A DNA stretch of 64,000 nt from Catellatospora sp. KI3. Its GTDB lineage: Bacteria > Actinomycetota > Actinomycetes > Mycobacteriales > Micromonosporaceae. The translations under genes were made by a program, and so were the position numbers. Under the pieces are notes generated by a model. That model was not told the DNA's origin and ran no database searches. It saw only the letters and a list, made by a program, of their open reading frames with translations. The stretch is taken from the NCBI RefSeq assembly GCF_029948125.1, contig NZ_JASAMB010000005.1, positions 186,001-250,000 of the forward strand. Reading direction: 5' to 3'. Positions 16,589 through 24,728 of this stretch are shown here, in pieces (position 1 is the stretch's first letter; each line of letters opens with the position of its first letter).

Positions 16589-17506
16589 TCAGGCCGCCGC
16601 CGACCGGTCCGCCCCGGCGAGCGCGCCCGCGACCGTCGCCAGAAACCGGTCCATGACGTCGGCGCAGCCCGCCGCGCGGGCGGGGTTGAGCTCGCCGATC
16701 GACAGCACCCGGAACCGGGGGTCGGCGCAGGCGGCGGCGAGGGCGACGCCCAGGCTGTCCAGGGACGGGCCGCTGTTGCGGCCGCCGGTGCTCTCCGCCA
16801 GCGGGGCGTCGGTGAAGTCGAGCACGTCGACGTCGAGGTGTACCGCCAGCGGGCCGGGCGGCAGCGCGGCCAGGGCCAGGGCGACCTGCCCGGCCGGGTC
16901 CTCGGCGAGCGCGGTGTGCGGCGCCCACCGCAGTCCCAGCCGGACCGCCTGCTCCTGTTCCCAGTCGGTGGCCGCGGCGAACTCGACGCCCAGGTGGTAG
17001 AGGTGCTCGGGGCGCAGCAGCGGCCGCCGGGCCAGCGCGGACACCAGCTGCTCGGCGGCGTCGGGCAGGTCCAGCGCGTGGGCGGTGCCCATCCAGTCCA
17101 GGGCGCCGTCGGTGGTGCTGCGCGGGGTGTTCAGGTCGAAGTGCCGGTCGACGTAGAGGAGACCGGCGCCGGGGTGGTACGCGGTGAGGGCGTTCATCAC
17201 GCCGAGGGCGATGGTGCAGTTGCCGCCGACGACCAGCGCGTCGGCGCCCTCGCGCAGGGCCGCGGCGACGCGGTCGGTCACGGCGGTGACGGACTCGACC
17301 ACCGCCGGGAGGTTCTGCGCCCGCGGCCGGCCCGGGTCCGGCGACCAGACCTGCAGCGGCCCGTCGCCCCCGTCGCGGACGTCGCGGCCGGTCGCCCGCA
17401 GCCGTTCGAGCAGGCCGAGCTCCCGCAGCACCCGTACCGCCGCCTCCTGCCCGGGCGCGTAGCTCCCCGCACTGGTCGGCGCCCCGATCACCACAAGATC
17501 CCGCAT
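16589..17506 (-). CDS. Arginase/agmatinase (ureohydrolase) family protein
   Basis: A 305-residue ureohydrolase-fold protein. Manganese-binding motifs are YVDRHFDLNTP (in place of DAHxD) and VHLDVDVLDFTDAP. The first metal motif, normally GGDHS, reads GGNCTIALG, so the usual His ligand is Cys and Asp is Asn. Actinobacterial relatives with GGDC exist, so this is a divergent subfamily and the substrate may be neither arginine nor agmatine. The ATG at 17506 lies 3 bases from a family 1 palindrome, leaving no recognisable ribosome site. It is divergent from the class V aminotransferase gene. Confidence 0.82.
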   Translation of the reverse strand: MRDLVVIGAPTSAGSYAPGQEAAVRVLRELGLLERLRATGRDVRDGGDGPLQVWSPDPGRPRAQNLPAVVESVTAVTDRVAAALREGADALVVGGNCTIALGVMNALTAYHPGAGLLYVDRHFDLNTPRSTTDGALDWMGTAHALDLPDAAEQLVSALARRPLLRPEHLYHLGVEFAAATDWEQEQAVRLGLRWAPHTALAEDPAGQVALALAALPPGPLAVHLDVDVLDFTDAPLAESTGGRNSGPSLDSLGVALAAACADPRFRVLSIGELNPARAAGCADVMDRFLATVAGALAGADRSAAA

Positions 17507-17509
17507 GGG

Positions 17510-17569
17510 TGCAGTTTCGGGGAGACTGCGGCAATCGCGCGCCGGATTCGTGCACTTTCCCCGAAACCG
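17510..17569. repeat. Palindromic intergenic repeat, family 1, copy 2
   Basis: A degenerate copy of the 64-bp palindrome: GTGCAGTTTCGGGG at one end and CCCCGAAAC at the other, with changes in the inner arm. It lies between divergent genes, directly against the arginase-family start codon. Confidence 0.85.
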
Positions 17570-17649
17570 CTGGGCGCCCCCGGCCTCGCGCCGGGCGGCG
17601 GCGTGGGTGCGGGTTCCGGGGGAACGCGCTGGTCGTTAGGGTGGCGGGC

Positions 17650-18852
17650 ATGGGGTTCGACATCGAGACCGTCCGCGCCGCGTACCCGGCGCTGGGCGAG
17701 GGGTTCCGGCACTTCGACGCCGCCGCGGGATCGCTGGTCGCCGAGCCGGTGGCGCGCGCCGTGCACGGCGTCTACACCAGCGCGGTCGCCAACCGCAGTG
17801 ACGCGTTCGAGCCCGGCCGCCGCGCCATCGGCATCGTCGGCGCGGCCCGCACCGCCGTGGCCGACCTGCTCGGCGCGGACCCGTCCGGGGTGGTGTTCGG
17901 CAGCAGCGCGACGTCGCTGACGTACCTGATGGCCCGTACCCTCGCCGCGACCTGGCGGCCCGGCGACGAGGTCGTCGTGTCCCGGCTCGACCACGACTCG
18001 AACGTGCGGCCGTGGGTGCAGGTCGCGGCCGAGGCGGGCGCGACGGTCCGCTGGGCCGAGTTCGACGCGGCCACCGGCGAGCTGCCCACCGGCCAGTACG
18101 CCGACCTGGTCAACGAGCGCACCCGGCTGGTCGCGGTGACCGCCGCCAGCAACGCCATCGGCACCCGCCCGGACGTGCCCGCCATCGCCGGGCTGGCCCA
18201 CGCCGCCGGTGCGCTGGTCTACGTCGACGGCGTGCACGCCACCCCGCACCAGCCGACCGACGTCGCGGCGCTGGGCGCCGACTTCTACGTGACCAGCGCG
18301 TACAAGTGGTCGGGCCCGCACCTGGCCGCCTGCGCCGCCGACCCGTCGCTGCTGTCGGGCCTGCGCCCGGCGAAGCTGCTGCCCTCCAGCGACGCCGTGC
18401 CGGAGCGGTTCGAGTTCGGGACGCCGAGCTTCGCCTCGCTGGCCGGCGTCACCGCGGCGGTGGACCACCTGGCCGGGCTCGACTCGGGCGCCGCCGGCAC
18501 GCGCCGCGAGCGCCTGCTGGCGTCCCTCTCGGCGGTACGCGACTACGAGGCGGGACTGTTCGCCAAGCTCGTCGACGGGCTGGCCGGGATCGACGGGGTG
18601 CGGCTGTGCCCGGCGCCGGAGGACCGCTGCCCGACGGTGTCGTTCCGCCTGCGCGACCAGCACCCGGCCGCGACCTCCGCGCTGCTGGGCGAGGCCGGGA
18701 TCTGCGCGTTCGCGGGCGACTACTACGCCTGGGAGTACTTCACCGCGACGGGCCTGCGCGACTCCGGCGGTGCGGTCCGCGCCGGGATCTACCACTACAC
18801 CACCGCCGAGGACGTCGACGTGCTGCTGGACGCGCTGCGCGCGGCGGCCTGA
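17650..18852 (+). CDS. Cysteine desulfurase-like class V aminotransferase
   Basis: A 400-residue PLP enzyme of fold type I. The PLP-binding Lys lies in TSAYKWSGPHL (about residue 218), preceded by YVDGVHATPH, where Asp contacts the pyridine nitrogen and His stacks on it. FGSSATSLTYL supplies the phosphate loop. The pattern corresponds to cysteine-desulfurase-like proteins of the VC1184 group rather than IscS/SufS, since a clear catalytic Cys loop is lacking. The ATG at 17650 is the only sensible start. The next gene begins 4 bases after its stop, forming an operon with the phosphotransferase. The substrate is not known. Confidence 0.85.
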   Translation: MGFDIETVRAAYPALGEGFRHFDAAAGSLVAEPVARAVHGVYTSAVANRSDAFEPGRRAIGIVGAARTAVADLLGADPSGVVFGSSATSLTYLMARTLAATWRPGDEVVVSRLDHDSNVRPWVQVAAEAGATVRWAEFDAATGELPTGQYADLVNERTRLVAVTAASNAIGTRPDVPAIAGLAHAAGALVYVDGVHATPHQPTDVAALGADFYVTSAYKWSGPHLAACAADPSLLSGLRPAKLLPSSDAVPERFEFGTPSFASLAGVTAAVDHLAGLDSGAAGTRRERLLASLSAVRDYEAGLFAKLVDGLAGIDGVRLCPAPEDRCPTVSFRLRDQHPAATSALLGEAGICAFAGDYYAWEYFTATGLRDSGGAVRAGIYHYTTAEDVDVLLDALRAAA

Positions 18853-18856
18853 CCCG

Positions 18857-19825
18857 ATGGTCGCCGACCTGGTCGAGCAGCTGCGCGACGTGTTCGGCTG
18901 GGTCGGCCCGGTCGACGTGGCGGCCGGTCCGCGCGGCGCGCTGGGCCAGATCTGGCAGGTCCGGGTGGGCGCCGACCGGTACGCGCTGAAGGAGGTCCTC
19001 GGCCCGCCGCCCCCGCCCGCCCGGATCGCGGGCGAGCTGGCGTTCGCCGCGACGACGGGGGTGCGCGTGCCGCGCAGCCACCCGGCCCGCGACGGCCGCT
19101 ACGCGGTGCCTGCCCCGAACGGCGCCCACCTGCGGCTCTACGACTGGATCGACCTGGCTCCCGCCACCGGCTCGACCCCGGCCGACCTCGGCGTCCTGCT
19201 CGCGGGCCTGCACCGCACCGCCCCGCCCCTCACCACCGAACTCGACGGCAGCCCACCGTCCTCCTGGTACGACCAGCCGCCCGCCGCGCACCGCTGGCCT
19301 GATGCGGCGGCCTCAGGCGCGCCGTGGGCGGACCGGCTCGCCGAGCGGCTGCGCGAGCTGCCGGAACTGTGCGCGGCCATCGGCCCGGCCGACCCCGCCC
19401 GGCTCGTGCTGTGCCACCGCGACCTGCACCCGGAGAACGTGCTGGCCGATCCGGACGGCACCCTGGTCGTGCTCGACTGGGACAACCTCGGCCCGGCCGA
19501 CCCGTCCCGCGAACTCGCCCGGATCATGTTCGACTGGTACCACGAGGGCACCTCCGACCTGGTCGCCATGGGCGAGCTCTACCGGGCGTACCTCGCCGGG
19601 GGCGGCCCCGGCCGGGTGACCGGTCCGGCCGACTGCTCGATGCTGCTCGCGGGCCACCTGAACTTCCTGCTGAAGCAGGCGCGAGTGGCACTGGACCCGG
19701 CCGCCGAACCGCGCCACCGGGCCTGGGCCGAACGGGAGATCGACGAGAGCCTGCGCCTGCTGCCGGACCCCGGCCAGCTGTCCGCCGCGCTGGCGTACCT
19801 GCGGGACGTGCCGGCGGGCCGTTAG
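18857..19825 (+). CDS. Aminoglycoside phosphotransferase-fold kinase
   Basis: A 322-residue small-molecule kinase of the APH/choline kinase family. The ATP-binding Lys is likely in YALKEVLG; the catalytic loop is [12 protein letters not shown] (about residues 186-197) and the metal-binding Asp is in [13 protein letters not shown]. It follows the class V aminotransferase by 4 bases and is surely co-transcribed. Its stop overlaps that of lexA on the other strand. A metabolic substrate is likelier than an antibiotic, judging by context, but this is inference. Confidence 0.85.
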   Translation: MVADLVEQLRDVFGWVGPVDVAAGPRGALGQIWQVRVGADRYALKEVLGPPPPPARIAGELAFAATTGVRVPRSHPARDGRYAVPAPNGAHLRLYDWIDLAPATGSTPADLGVLLAGLHRTAPPLTTELDGSPPSSWYDQPPAAHRWPDAAASGAPWADRLAERLRELPELCAAIGPADPARLVLCHRDLHPENVLADPDGTLVVLDWDNLGPADPSRELARIMFDWYHEGTSDLVAMGELYRAYLAGGGPGRVTGPADCSMLLAGHLNFLLKQARVALDPAAEPRHRAWAEREIDESLRLLPDPGQLSAALAYLRDVPAGR

Positions 19826-20517
19826 CGCAGGCGGCGGATGACGGCGACGACCTTGCCGAGGACCACGGCGTCGTCGCCGGGGATCGGCTCGTACGCGGGG
19901 TTGCAGGGGACCAGCTCCACGTGGCCGCGGGTCACCCGCCACACCTTCACGGTGGCCTCGCCGTCGATCATCGCGGCGACGATCTCGCCGCTGTGGGCGG
20001 TCGGCTGCTGGCGTACCACCACCATGTCGCCGTCGCAGATGGCGGCCTCGACCATGGAGTCGCCGCGTACCCGCAGCGAGAACAGGGTGCCGTAGCCGAC
20101 CAGGTCGCGGGAGAGGGTCAGCTCCTCCTCCAGGTGCTCCTCGGCCAGGATCGGCCCGCCGGCCGCGATCGTGCCCAGCAGCGGAACCTTGACCGGTGGT
20201 TCGGTGGGCGCCTGCGGGACGCCGGACTCGTCGACGGGGACGCAGACGGTCAGCGCGCGGGGGCGGCCGCGGTCGCGCTGGAGCAGGCCTTTGCGTTCCA
20301 GCTCGCCGAGCTGGTGCGACACCGACGAGGTGGCGCTCAGGCCGACGGCGCGGCCGATCTCGCGCAGCGTGGGCGGGTAGCCGCGCTTGCCGATCCACTC
20401 CTGGATGACGGCGAGGATGCGCTGCTGGCGCAGGCTGATGTCCGTCCCGTCCGCCAAAGTCCTACTCTGCACCGAAAGCACCTTACCCTGACCCACTCCC
20501 GGCGCCGATCCCGACAC
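19822..20517 (-). CDS. lexA: LexA repressor
   Basis: A 231-residue SOS repressor. The winged-helix DNA-binding domain ([21 protein letters not shown]) occupies residues about 45-70 (quoted in part: [16 protein letters not shown]). The self-cleavage site is the Ala-Gly in GTIAAGGPI, and the Ser/Lys dyad lies in [10 protein letters not shown] and EATVKVW. It represses DNA damage genes until RecA-stimulated self-cleavage. The GTG at 20517 is used; a GTG at 20481 is equally plausible because the first 12 residues are not conserved. No GAAC-N4-GTTC SOS box was found in its own upstream region. Its stop overlaps the convergent kinase gene by 4 bases. Confidence 0.95.
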   Translation of the reverse strand: MSGSAPGVGQGKVLSVQSRTLADGTDISLRQQRILAVIQEWIGKRGYPPTLREIGRAVGLSATSSVSHQLGELERKGLLQRDRGRPRALTVCVPVDESGVPQAPTEPPVKVPLLGTIAAGGPILAEEHLEEELTLSRDLVGYGTLFSLRVRGDSMVEAAICDGDMVVVRQQPTAHSGEIVAAMIDGEATVKVWRVTRGHVELVPCNPAYEPIPGDDAVVLGKVVAVIRRLR

Positions 20518-20548
20518 CCGAACCCGTCCCCGTCCGGTCCCGGTATAT

Positions 20549-20629
20549 CAAGATCGCGCAAGTCGCCCGGCAACCGGGCGTATCTTGGGCGCCCTTTCGC
20601 CCACCTGCCCGGCGACTCGCGCGATCTTG
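20549..20629. repeat. 80-bp inverted-repeat element, family 2, copy 1
   Basis: Ends are CAAGATCGCGCAAGTCGCC and the complement of CAAGATCGCGCGAGTCGCC, giving arms of about 20 bp or more with the inner segment CCGGCAACCGGGCG. Copies occur at 40192-40270 and 51695-51776. Here it lies between divergent lexA and the beta-lactamase-fold gene. Confidence 0.88.
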
Positions 20630-20708
20630 GGGGGTCGGTGGGCGACGGGATTGGTTCGGGGTTTCTAGGATCTGGGGACTGTCTCAACACGACGAACGGG
20701 GGAACCCC

Positions 20709-21734
20709 TTGTCCAGCAACCTTTCCCGACGGGCCGCACTAGGCGGCCTCGGGCTCGGTGTCGCCGCCGCCGTGGCCGCGGCCGCCCCGGCGTCGGCCGA
20801 AGGCGCCGACGACCAGACCCGGGGCACCGGCCCCGCGCACCTGCGCCGGGTCTACCAGCGCCAGAAGACCAAAGCCGGAGGCGTATGGCACTCGCACGTC
20901 GCCCTGCGCGGCGCCGACGGCACCCTGGAGACCGTCGTCGCCGACGACCCGGACGCGGTCGTCGACGCGTACAGCGTCCAGAAGCTCGCCGTCGCCGTGG
21001 CGGTGCTGGACAAGGTCGACCGCGGGCTGCTGCAGCTCGGCCAGAAGCTCGACCTGCCCGCCGACCTCATCCTCGGCGGCAGCGGCATCTACCACCTGCA
21101 GACCGTGTGGGGCGACGACCTCACCATCGCCAACTTCCTCACCGCGATGCTGCTGGTCTCCGACAACACCTCGGTGCGCATGTGCGGCCGGGTGGCGCCC
21201 GCGCTGGAGATCAACGAGATCCTCGCGGCGAAGGGGTTCGTCGACACCCGGGTGATCCCGGTGGCCAACCCCAACCGGTTCTACCTCGGCAAGACCACCC
21301 CCGCCGAGGTGCACGACCTGCTGTGGCGCCTGGCGAACAAGACGCTGCTGTCGGCGAAGTCGTGCGACTTCCTGCTCGGCGTCACGCGCTGGGTCAACGG
21401 CTACCACGACGGCGTACGGCGGAACATGTCGTCGAACGAGCGCAGCCGGGTCGCGATCAAGTACGGCGCGGACTTCAACACGCTCGGGGCGGGCCGCCAC
21501 GAGGTGGGCATCATGTTCGACAGCGCGGGCGCCCCCGCGGCCACGTTCGCGTTCTTCGCCGACTCGCTCGGCGGGCTGGACAATTACGGGGCCACCCACC
21601 CGGCGGTCGAGGCCCACGCCGTGCTCGGGCGGCAGCTGTTCGACTCCCTCCCGGCACCGGTGGCGGGCCTGGCGGCCCGCTCGGCCCAGCCGGCGATCGA
21701 CCTGACGCCGTTCCGCGAGGTGAACGGCGGCTGA
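20709..21734 (+). CDS. Secreted class A beta-lactamase-fold serine hydrolase
   Basis: A 341-residue exported protein. The N-terminus LSRRAALGGLGLG followed by an Ala-rich core and ASA cleavage site is a twin-arginine signal. Catalytic motifs of the class A fold are present: SVQK (Ser-x-x-Lys, about residue 92), SDN (about 152) and KYG in place of KTG (about 255). Class A beta-lactamases carry a Glu in the omega loop; none is obvious here, so it may be a penicillin-binding or esterase-like relative. The start is a TTG at 20709. A hairpin follows the stop. Confidence 0.82.
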   Translation: MSSNLSRRAALGGLGLGVAAAVAAAAPASAEGADDQTRGTGPAHLRRVYQRQKTKAGGVWHSHVALRGADGTLETVVADDPDAVVDAYSVQKLAVAVAVLDKVDRGLLQLGQKLDLPADLILGGSGIYHLQTVWGDDLTIANFLTAMLLVSDNTSVRMCGRVAPALEINEILAAKGFVDTRVIPVANPNRFYLGKTTPAEVHDLLWRLANKTLLSAKSCDFLLGVTRWVNGYHDGVRRNMSSNERSRVAIKYGADFNTLGAGRHEVGIMFDSAGAPAATFAFFADSLGGLDNYGATHPAVEAHAVLGRQLFDSLPAPVAGLAARSAQPAIDLTPFREVNGG

Positions 21735-21741
21735 CAGGCGA

Positions 21742-21771
21742 GCGTCCGCCCGGTCCCGGCCGGGCGGACGC
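21742..21771 (+). terminator. Hairpin terminator
   Basis: A perfect 12-bp stem (GCGTCCGCCCGG, arms 21742-21753 and 21760-21771) with a 6-base loop lies 7 bases after the serine hydrolase stop. Confidence 0.75.
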
Positions 21772-22004
21772 ACCGGTGACGGCGAGTGACGGTCGCCACT
21801 GGAAGAGTGTTCTTCTGGGCGAATGTCACCGGTTTGACCGGCTGGGAGTCGTCAGGGCAGCTCCGTCATGTGTGGCTGGATCGGGTCATCCGGTAGCCTG
21901 GGTAGAACCCGGTCGCCCGCCTGATCAGGCGCGACTGTGGTGCTTTCACATGGGGTAATCACGGCTCGGCGGCCGGAGGCCGTCGGCATGGCGGAAGGCG
22001 TGGC

Positions 22005-23501
22005 GTGGCCCAGGTTCTCAGCGAGGTGTCGCGAACGTTCAACGAATACCTGCTGCTGCCGAATCGGACGAGGACCGACTGCGCCCCGGGCAACGTCGAC
22101 CTGCGCGCTCCGCTCGCGCGCCACCGTGAGGGCACGGTGTCCCCGATCGAGCTGCGCATCCCGTTCACCTCGGCGATCATGCAGGCGGTCAGCTCGCCGG
22201 AGCTGGCGATCGCGCTGGCCCGCGAGGGCGGACTCAGCTTCCTGCACCACAACCAGGCGATCGACGACCAGGCGGCCGCGGTGCGCCGGGTGAAGAACTT
22301 CAAGGCCGGATACGTCGTCAGCGACACGAACGTGCGCCCCGACGACTCGCTGCGGCACCTGCTCGAGATGATGCAGCGCACCGGCCACTCCACCGCCGCC
22401 GTGACCGAGGACGGCACGGCCTGCGGCCGCCTGCTCGGCCTCGTCACCTCCCGCGACTTCCACCCGCAGCGGCACAACCTCGACGGTCCGGTCAGCGGCC
22501 GCATGGTGGCCATCGCCGACCTGCCGCACGCGGGCAGCGAGATCACCCTGTCCGAGGCGAACCTGCGGCTGTGGGAGGAGCGCCTGGACTGCCTGCCCGT
22601 CCTCGACGGCGCCGGCAACCTGCAGCACCTGATCTTCCGCTCGGACTACGCCGACAACAAGCGCTACCCCAACCAGCTGGTCGACGGCGGCAAGCGGCTG
22701 CGGGTCGGCGCGGGCATCAACACCCACGACTACCGCGACCGGGTGCCGGCGCTGCTGGAGGCGGGCGTCGACGCGCTGTGCTTCGACTCCTCCGACGGCT
22801 ACAGCGACTGGCAGGCCGAGGCGCTGACCTGGGTCAAGAAGAACTACCCGGACGTGCCGACCGGCGGCGGCAACGTCGTCGACGGCGACGCGTTCACATT
22901 CCTGGCCGAGGCCGGGGCCGACTTCATCAAGGTCGGCGTCGGCGGCGGCTCCATCTGCATCACCCGTGACCAGAAGGGCATCGGCCGCGGCCAGGCCAGC
23001 GCGGTGCTCGACGTGGCCGCCGCGCGCGACGCCTTCCTGGCCCGCACCGGGGAGTACGTCCCGGTCTGCTCCGACGGCGGCCTGGTGCACGACTACCACG
23101 TGTCGCTGGCGCTGGCGATGGGCGCCGACTTCGTGATGATGGGCCGCTACTTCGCCCGGTTCGACCAGGCGCCGGGTGCGAAGATCCCGACCCGCGAGGG
23201 CTTCGTCAAGGAGTACTGGGGCGAGGGCTCGCACCGGGCCCGCAACTGGCAGCGCTACGGCCAGGGCGGCAAGGGCCTGGTCTTCGAGGAGGGCGTGGAC
23301 GGCTTCGTGCCGTACGCGGGCGACCTGCACGAGGGGCTGGCCACCACCACCGCGAAGATCAAGTCGACCATGGTGTCGTGCGGTTCGATCTCGCTGGCCG
23401 AGTTCCAGTCCACGGCCCGGCTGACGCTCGTGTCCGAGCAGAGCTTCCAGGAGAGCCACGCCAACGTGACCGTCCGCGAGACCGCGGGCACCAGCATCTG
23501 A
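22005..23501 (+). CDS. guaB: IMP dehydrogenase, Tritrichomonas-like clade
   Basis: A 498-residue enzyme that oxidises IMP to XMP, the committed step of GMP synthesis. The active-site loop GVGGGSICITRDQKGIGRGQ carries the catalytic Cys (about residue 316), and the flap has RNWQRY with the Arg-Tyr pair. Two CBS domains lie at about 100-215. The N-terminus (TFNEYLLLP), the ITRDQKGIGRGQ loop and the KEYWGEGS.RARNWQRY segment follow the protozoan Tritrichomonas foetus enzyme closely and differ from the standard bacterial GPGSICTTR type and from GuaB1. The GTG start has GGAAGG seven bases upstream. It is monocistronic and probably a second IMPDH in this genome. Confidence 0.92.
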   Translation: MAQVLSEVSRTFNEYLLLPNRTRTDCAPGNVDLRAPLARHREGTVSPIELRIPFTSAIMQAVSSPELAIALAREGGLSFLHHNQAIDDQAAAVRRVKNFKAGYVVSDTNVRPDDSLRHLLEMMQRTGHSTAAVTEDGTACGRLLGLVTSRDFHPQRHNLDGPVSGRMVAIADLPHAGSEITLSEANLRLWEERLDCLPVLDGAGNLQHLIFRSDYADNKRYPNQLVDGGKRLRVGAGINTHDYRDRVPALLEAGVDALCFDSSDGYSDWQAEALTWVKKNYPDVPTGGGNVVDGDAFTFLAEAGADFIKVGVGGGSICITRDQKGIGRGQASAVLDVAAARDAFLARTGEYVPVCSDGGLVHDYHVSLALAMGADFVMMGRYFARFDQAPGAKIPTREGFVKEYWGEGSHRARNWQRYGQGGKGLVFEEGVDGFVPYAGDLHEGLATTTAKIKSTMVSCGSISLAEFQSTARLTLVSEQSFQESHANVTVRETAGTSI

Positions 23502-23517
23502 CCTGGTAGGACGGTGG

Positions 23518-23550
23518 ACGGCCGGGCACGCGGACCGCGTGCCCGGCCGT
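23518..23550. terminator. Bidirectional hairpin terminator
   Basis: A 16-bp perfect stem (ACGGCCGGGCACGCGG with its complement) around a single base, followed by TTTCGT, lies between the convergent IMPDH and VPS62-like genes. Confidence 0.85.
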
Positions 23551-23559
23551 TTCGTCTGC

Positions 23560-24567
23560 TCAGCCCGCGTAACCGTTGCTGGTGTAGGTGCGCGAGAACG
23601 TGCCCGGGATGGTGAAGTACTCCGCCGACAGCTTCGCCGGGTTGGTGGCCAGCTCGCCCCGGCCCGGCAGGTCGTTGCCGTCGTCCCAGCCCCACGGGGC
23701 GTTGGCCGAGTTGGTGCCGCACCCGAACGTGCCCGAGCCGCAGCCGCCGGTGGTGTCCCCGGCGAACGTGCCGTAGCTCGCGAACAGGGTGCTGTTGCCC
23801 CGCTGGGCCCACAGGCCGCCCGCGGCGAAGATGTCGATCAGCTGGTACCGCACGTCGCGGTCGTTGCCGCTGCTGGGCACCTCGGCCACGGTGGACGGGT
23901 AGTAGACGATGCCGTCACCGTCGATGTTGTACTGCGGGTAGGCCTTCAGGCCGTGGCCCTTGGCCTCCTGCGCGGTGACCGGGTGCTGGAACGAGTCGTG
24001 CGGCGAGGCCGCCAGCTGCAGCGTGCCGTCGATGCTCTCCCGGCCGCTGGTCCAGTTGCTGCCGCTGGGGGCGTACGAGAAGAAGTCGGTGTGCGCCACG
24101 GTGACCGCCGAGCGCAGCACCCCGTAGGTCGAGCCGTCCTTCTCGACGGCCAGCAGCACGCCCTCGCCGTCGTTCTCGTGCTCGGTCTCGAAGAACGGGT
24201 GGTCCACCCAGTCGCGCGGGTGGAAGAAGAGGTAGGTCAGGTACCAGTGGCTGCTGGTCTCCACGACCGAGTAGTAGGCGTACGCGGCGAAGTTCGCGTT
24301 CGCGGCGCCCGCGTTGTCCCAGTTGTTGCGGCCGTTGAGGTCGCCGTCGAAGTCCACCTTGGTCAGGTAGTCGGACTTGCCGCCCAGGGCGTGGTCGCCG
24401 GTGGCGTCGACGTCCTGGTAGTGGATCGGTGCCCAGCGCAGGGCGAGCTGCGCCGGGGTGGCGGCGGCGTGCGCCGGGGTGGGCGCGAGCAGCCCGCCGG
24501 TGACCAGCGCGGCGGCGAGGGTGGCCGCGACGACGGTCCTGCGGGCGGAGGCGAGGGTGTCGAGCAT
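23560..24567 (-). CDS. Secreted VPS62/NPP1-like protein
   Basis: A 335-residue exported protein with a Sec signal peptide (Arg-rich N-terminus, hydrophobic core, AHA-A cleavage near residue 35). The mature part has APIHYQDVD, DYLTKVDFDGD, SHWYLTYLFFHPRDW and EHENDGEGVLLAVEKDGS, an order resembling the VPS62 and NPP1-like beta-sandwich families, where the H..D.E motif binds metal. A Cys-Gly-rich loop (GGCGSGTFGCG) is near the C-terminus. The function is unknown; NPP1 proteins are secreted plant-active toxins, but that link is only by fold resemblance. The ATG has GGGAG six bases upstream. Confidence 0.6.
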   Translation of the reverse strand: MLDTLASARRTVVAATLAAALVTGGLLAPTPAHAAATPAQLALRWAPIHYQDVDATGDHALGGKSDYLTKVDFDGDLNGRNNWDNAGAANANFAAYAYYSVVETSSHWYLTYLFFHPRDWVDHPFFETEHENDGEGVLLAVEKDGSTYGVLRSAVTVAHTDFFSYAPSGSNWTSGRESIDGTLQLAASPHDSFQHPVTAQEAKGHGLKAYPQYNIDGDGIVYYPSTVAEVPSSGNDRDVRYQLIDIFAAGGLWAQRGNSTLFASYGTFAGDTTGGCGSGTFGCGTNSANAPWGWDDGNDLPGRGELATNPAKLSAEYFTIPGTFSRTYTSNGYAG

Positions 24568-24653
24568 CTACGCTCCCAGGTCGGTAGGAATAGACCGATG
24601 GGAATGCTAGGTGCTCGCGGCCGTTCGCAACATGACCGGACCCTGAAGATCGG

Positions 24654-24716
24654 GTGCAGTTTCGGGGAAAGTGCCGGGATCTCGGCTCGGATTCCAGCAC
24701 TTTCCCCGAAACTGCA
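24654..24716. repeat. Palindromic intergenic repeat, family 1, copy 3
   Basis: Nearly identical to copy 1 at 1423-1486 in both arms (GTGCAGTTTCGGGGAAAGTGC type) with small changes in the centre. It lies between two minus-strand genes, just behind the M23 peptidase stop. Confidence 0.9.
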
Positions 24717-24728
24717 AAGCGGGCGGCC

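Noticed and set aside
19822-20700. SOS box in front of lexA
   Set aside because: No GAAC-N4-GTTC sequence was found upstream of either possible start; the region is taken up by the family 2 element.
22005-23501. GuaB1 (GMP reductase-like) assignment
   Set aside because: The active-site loop and sequence order are those of the Tritrichomonas-like IMPDH and not of GuaB1.
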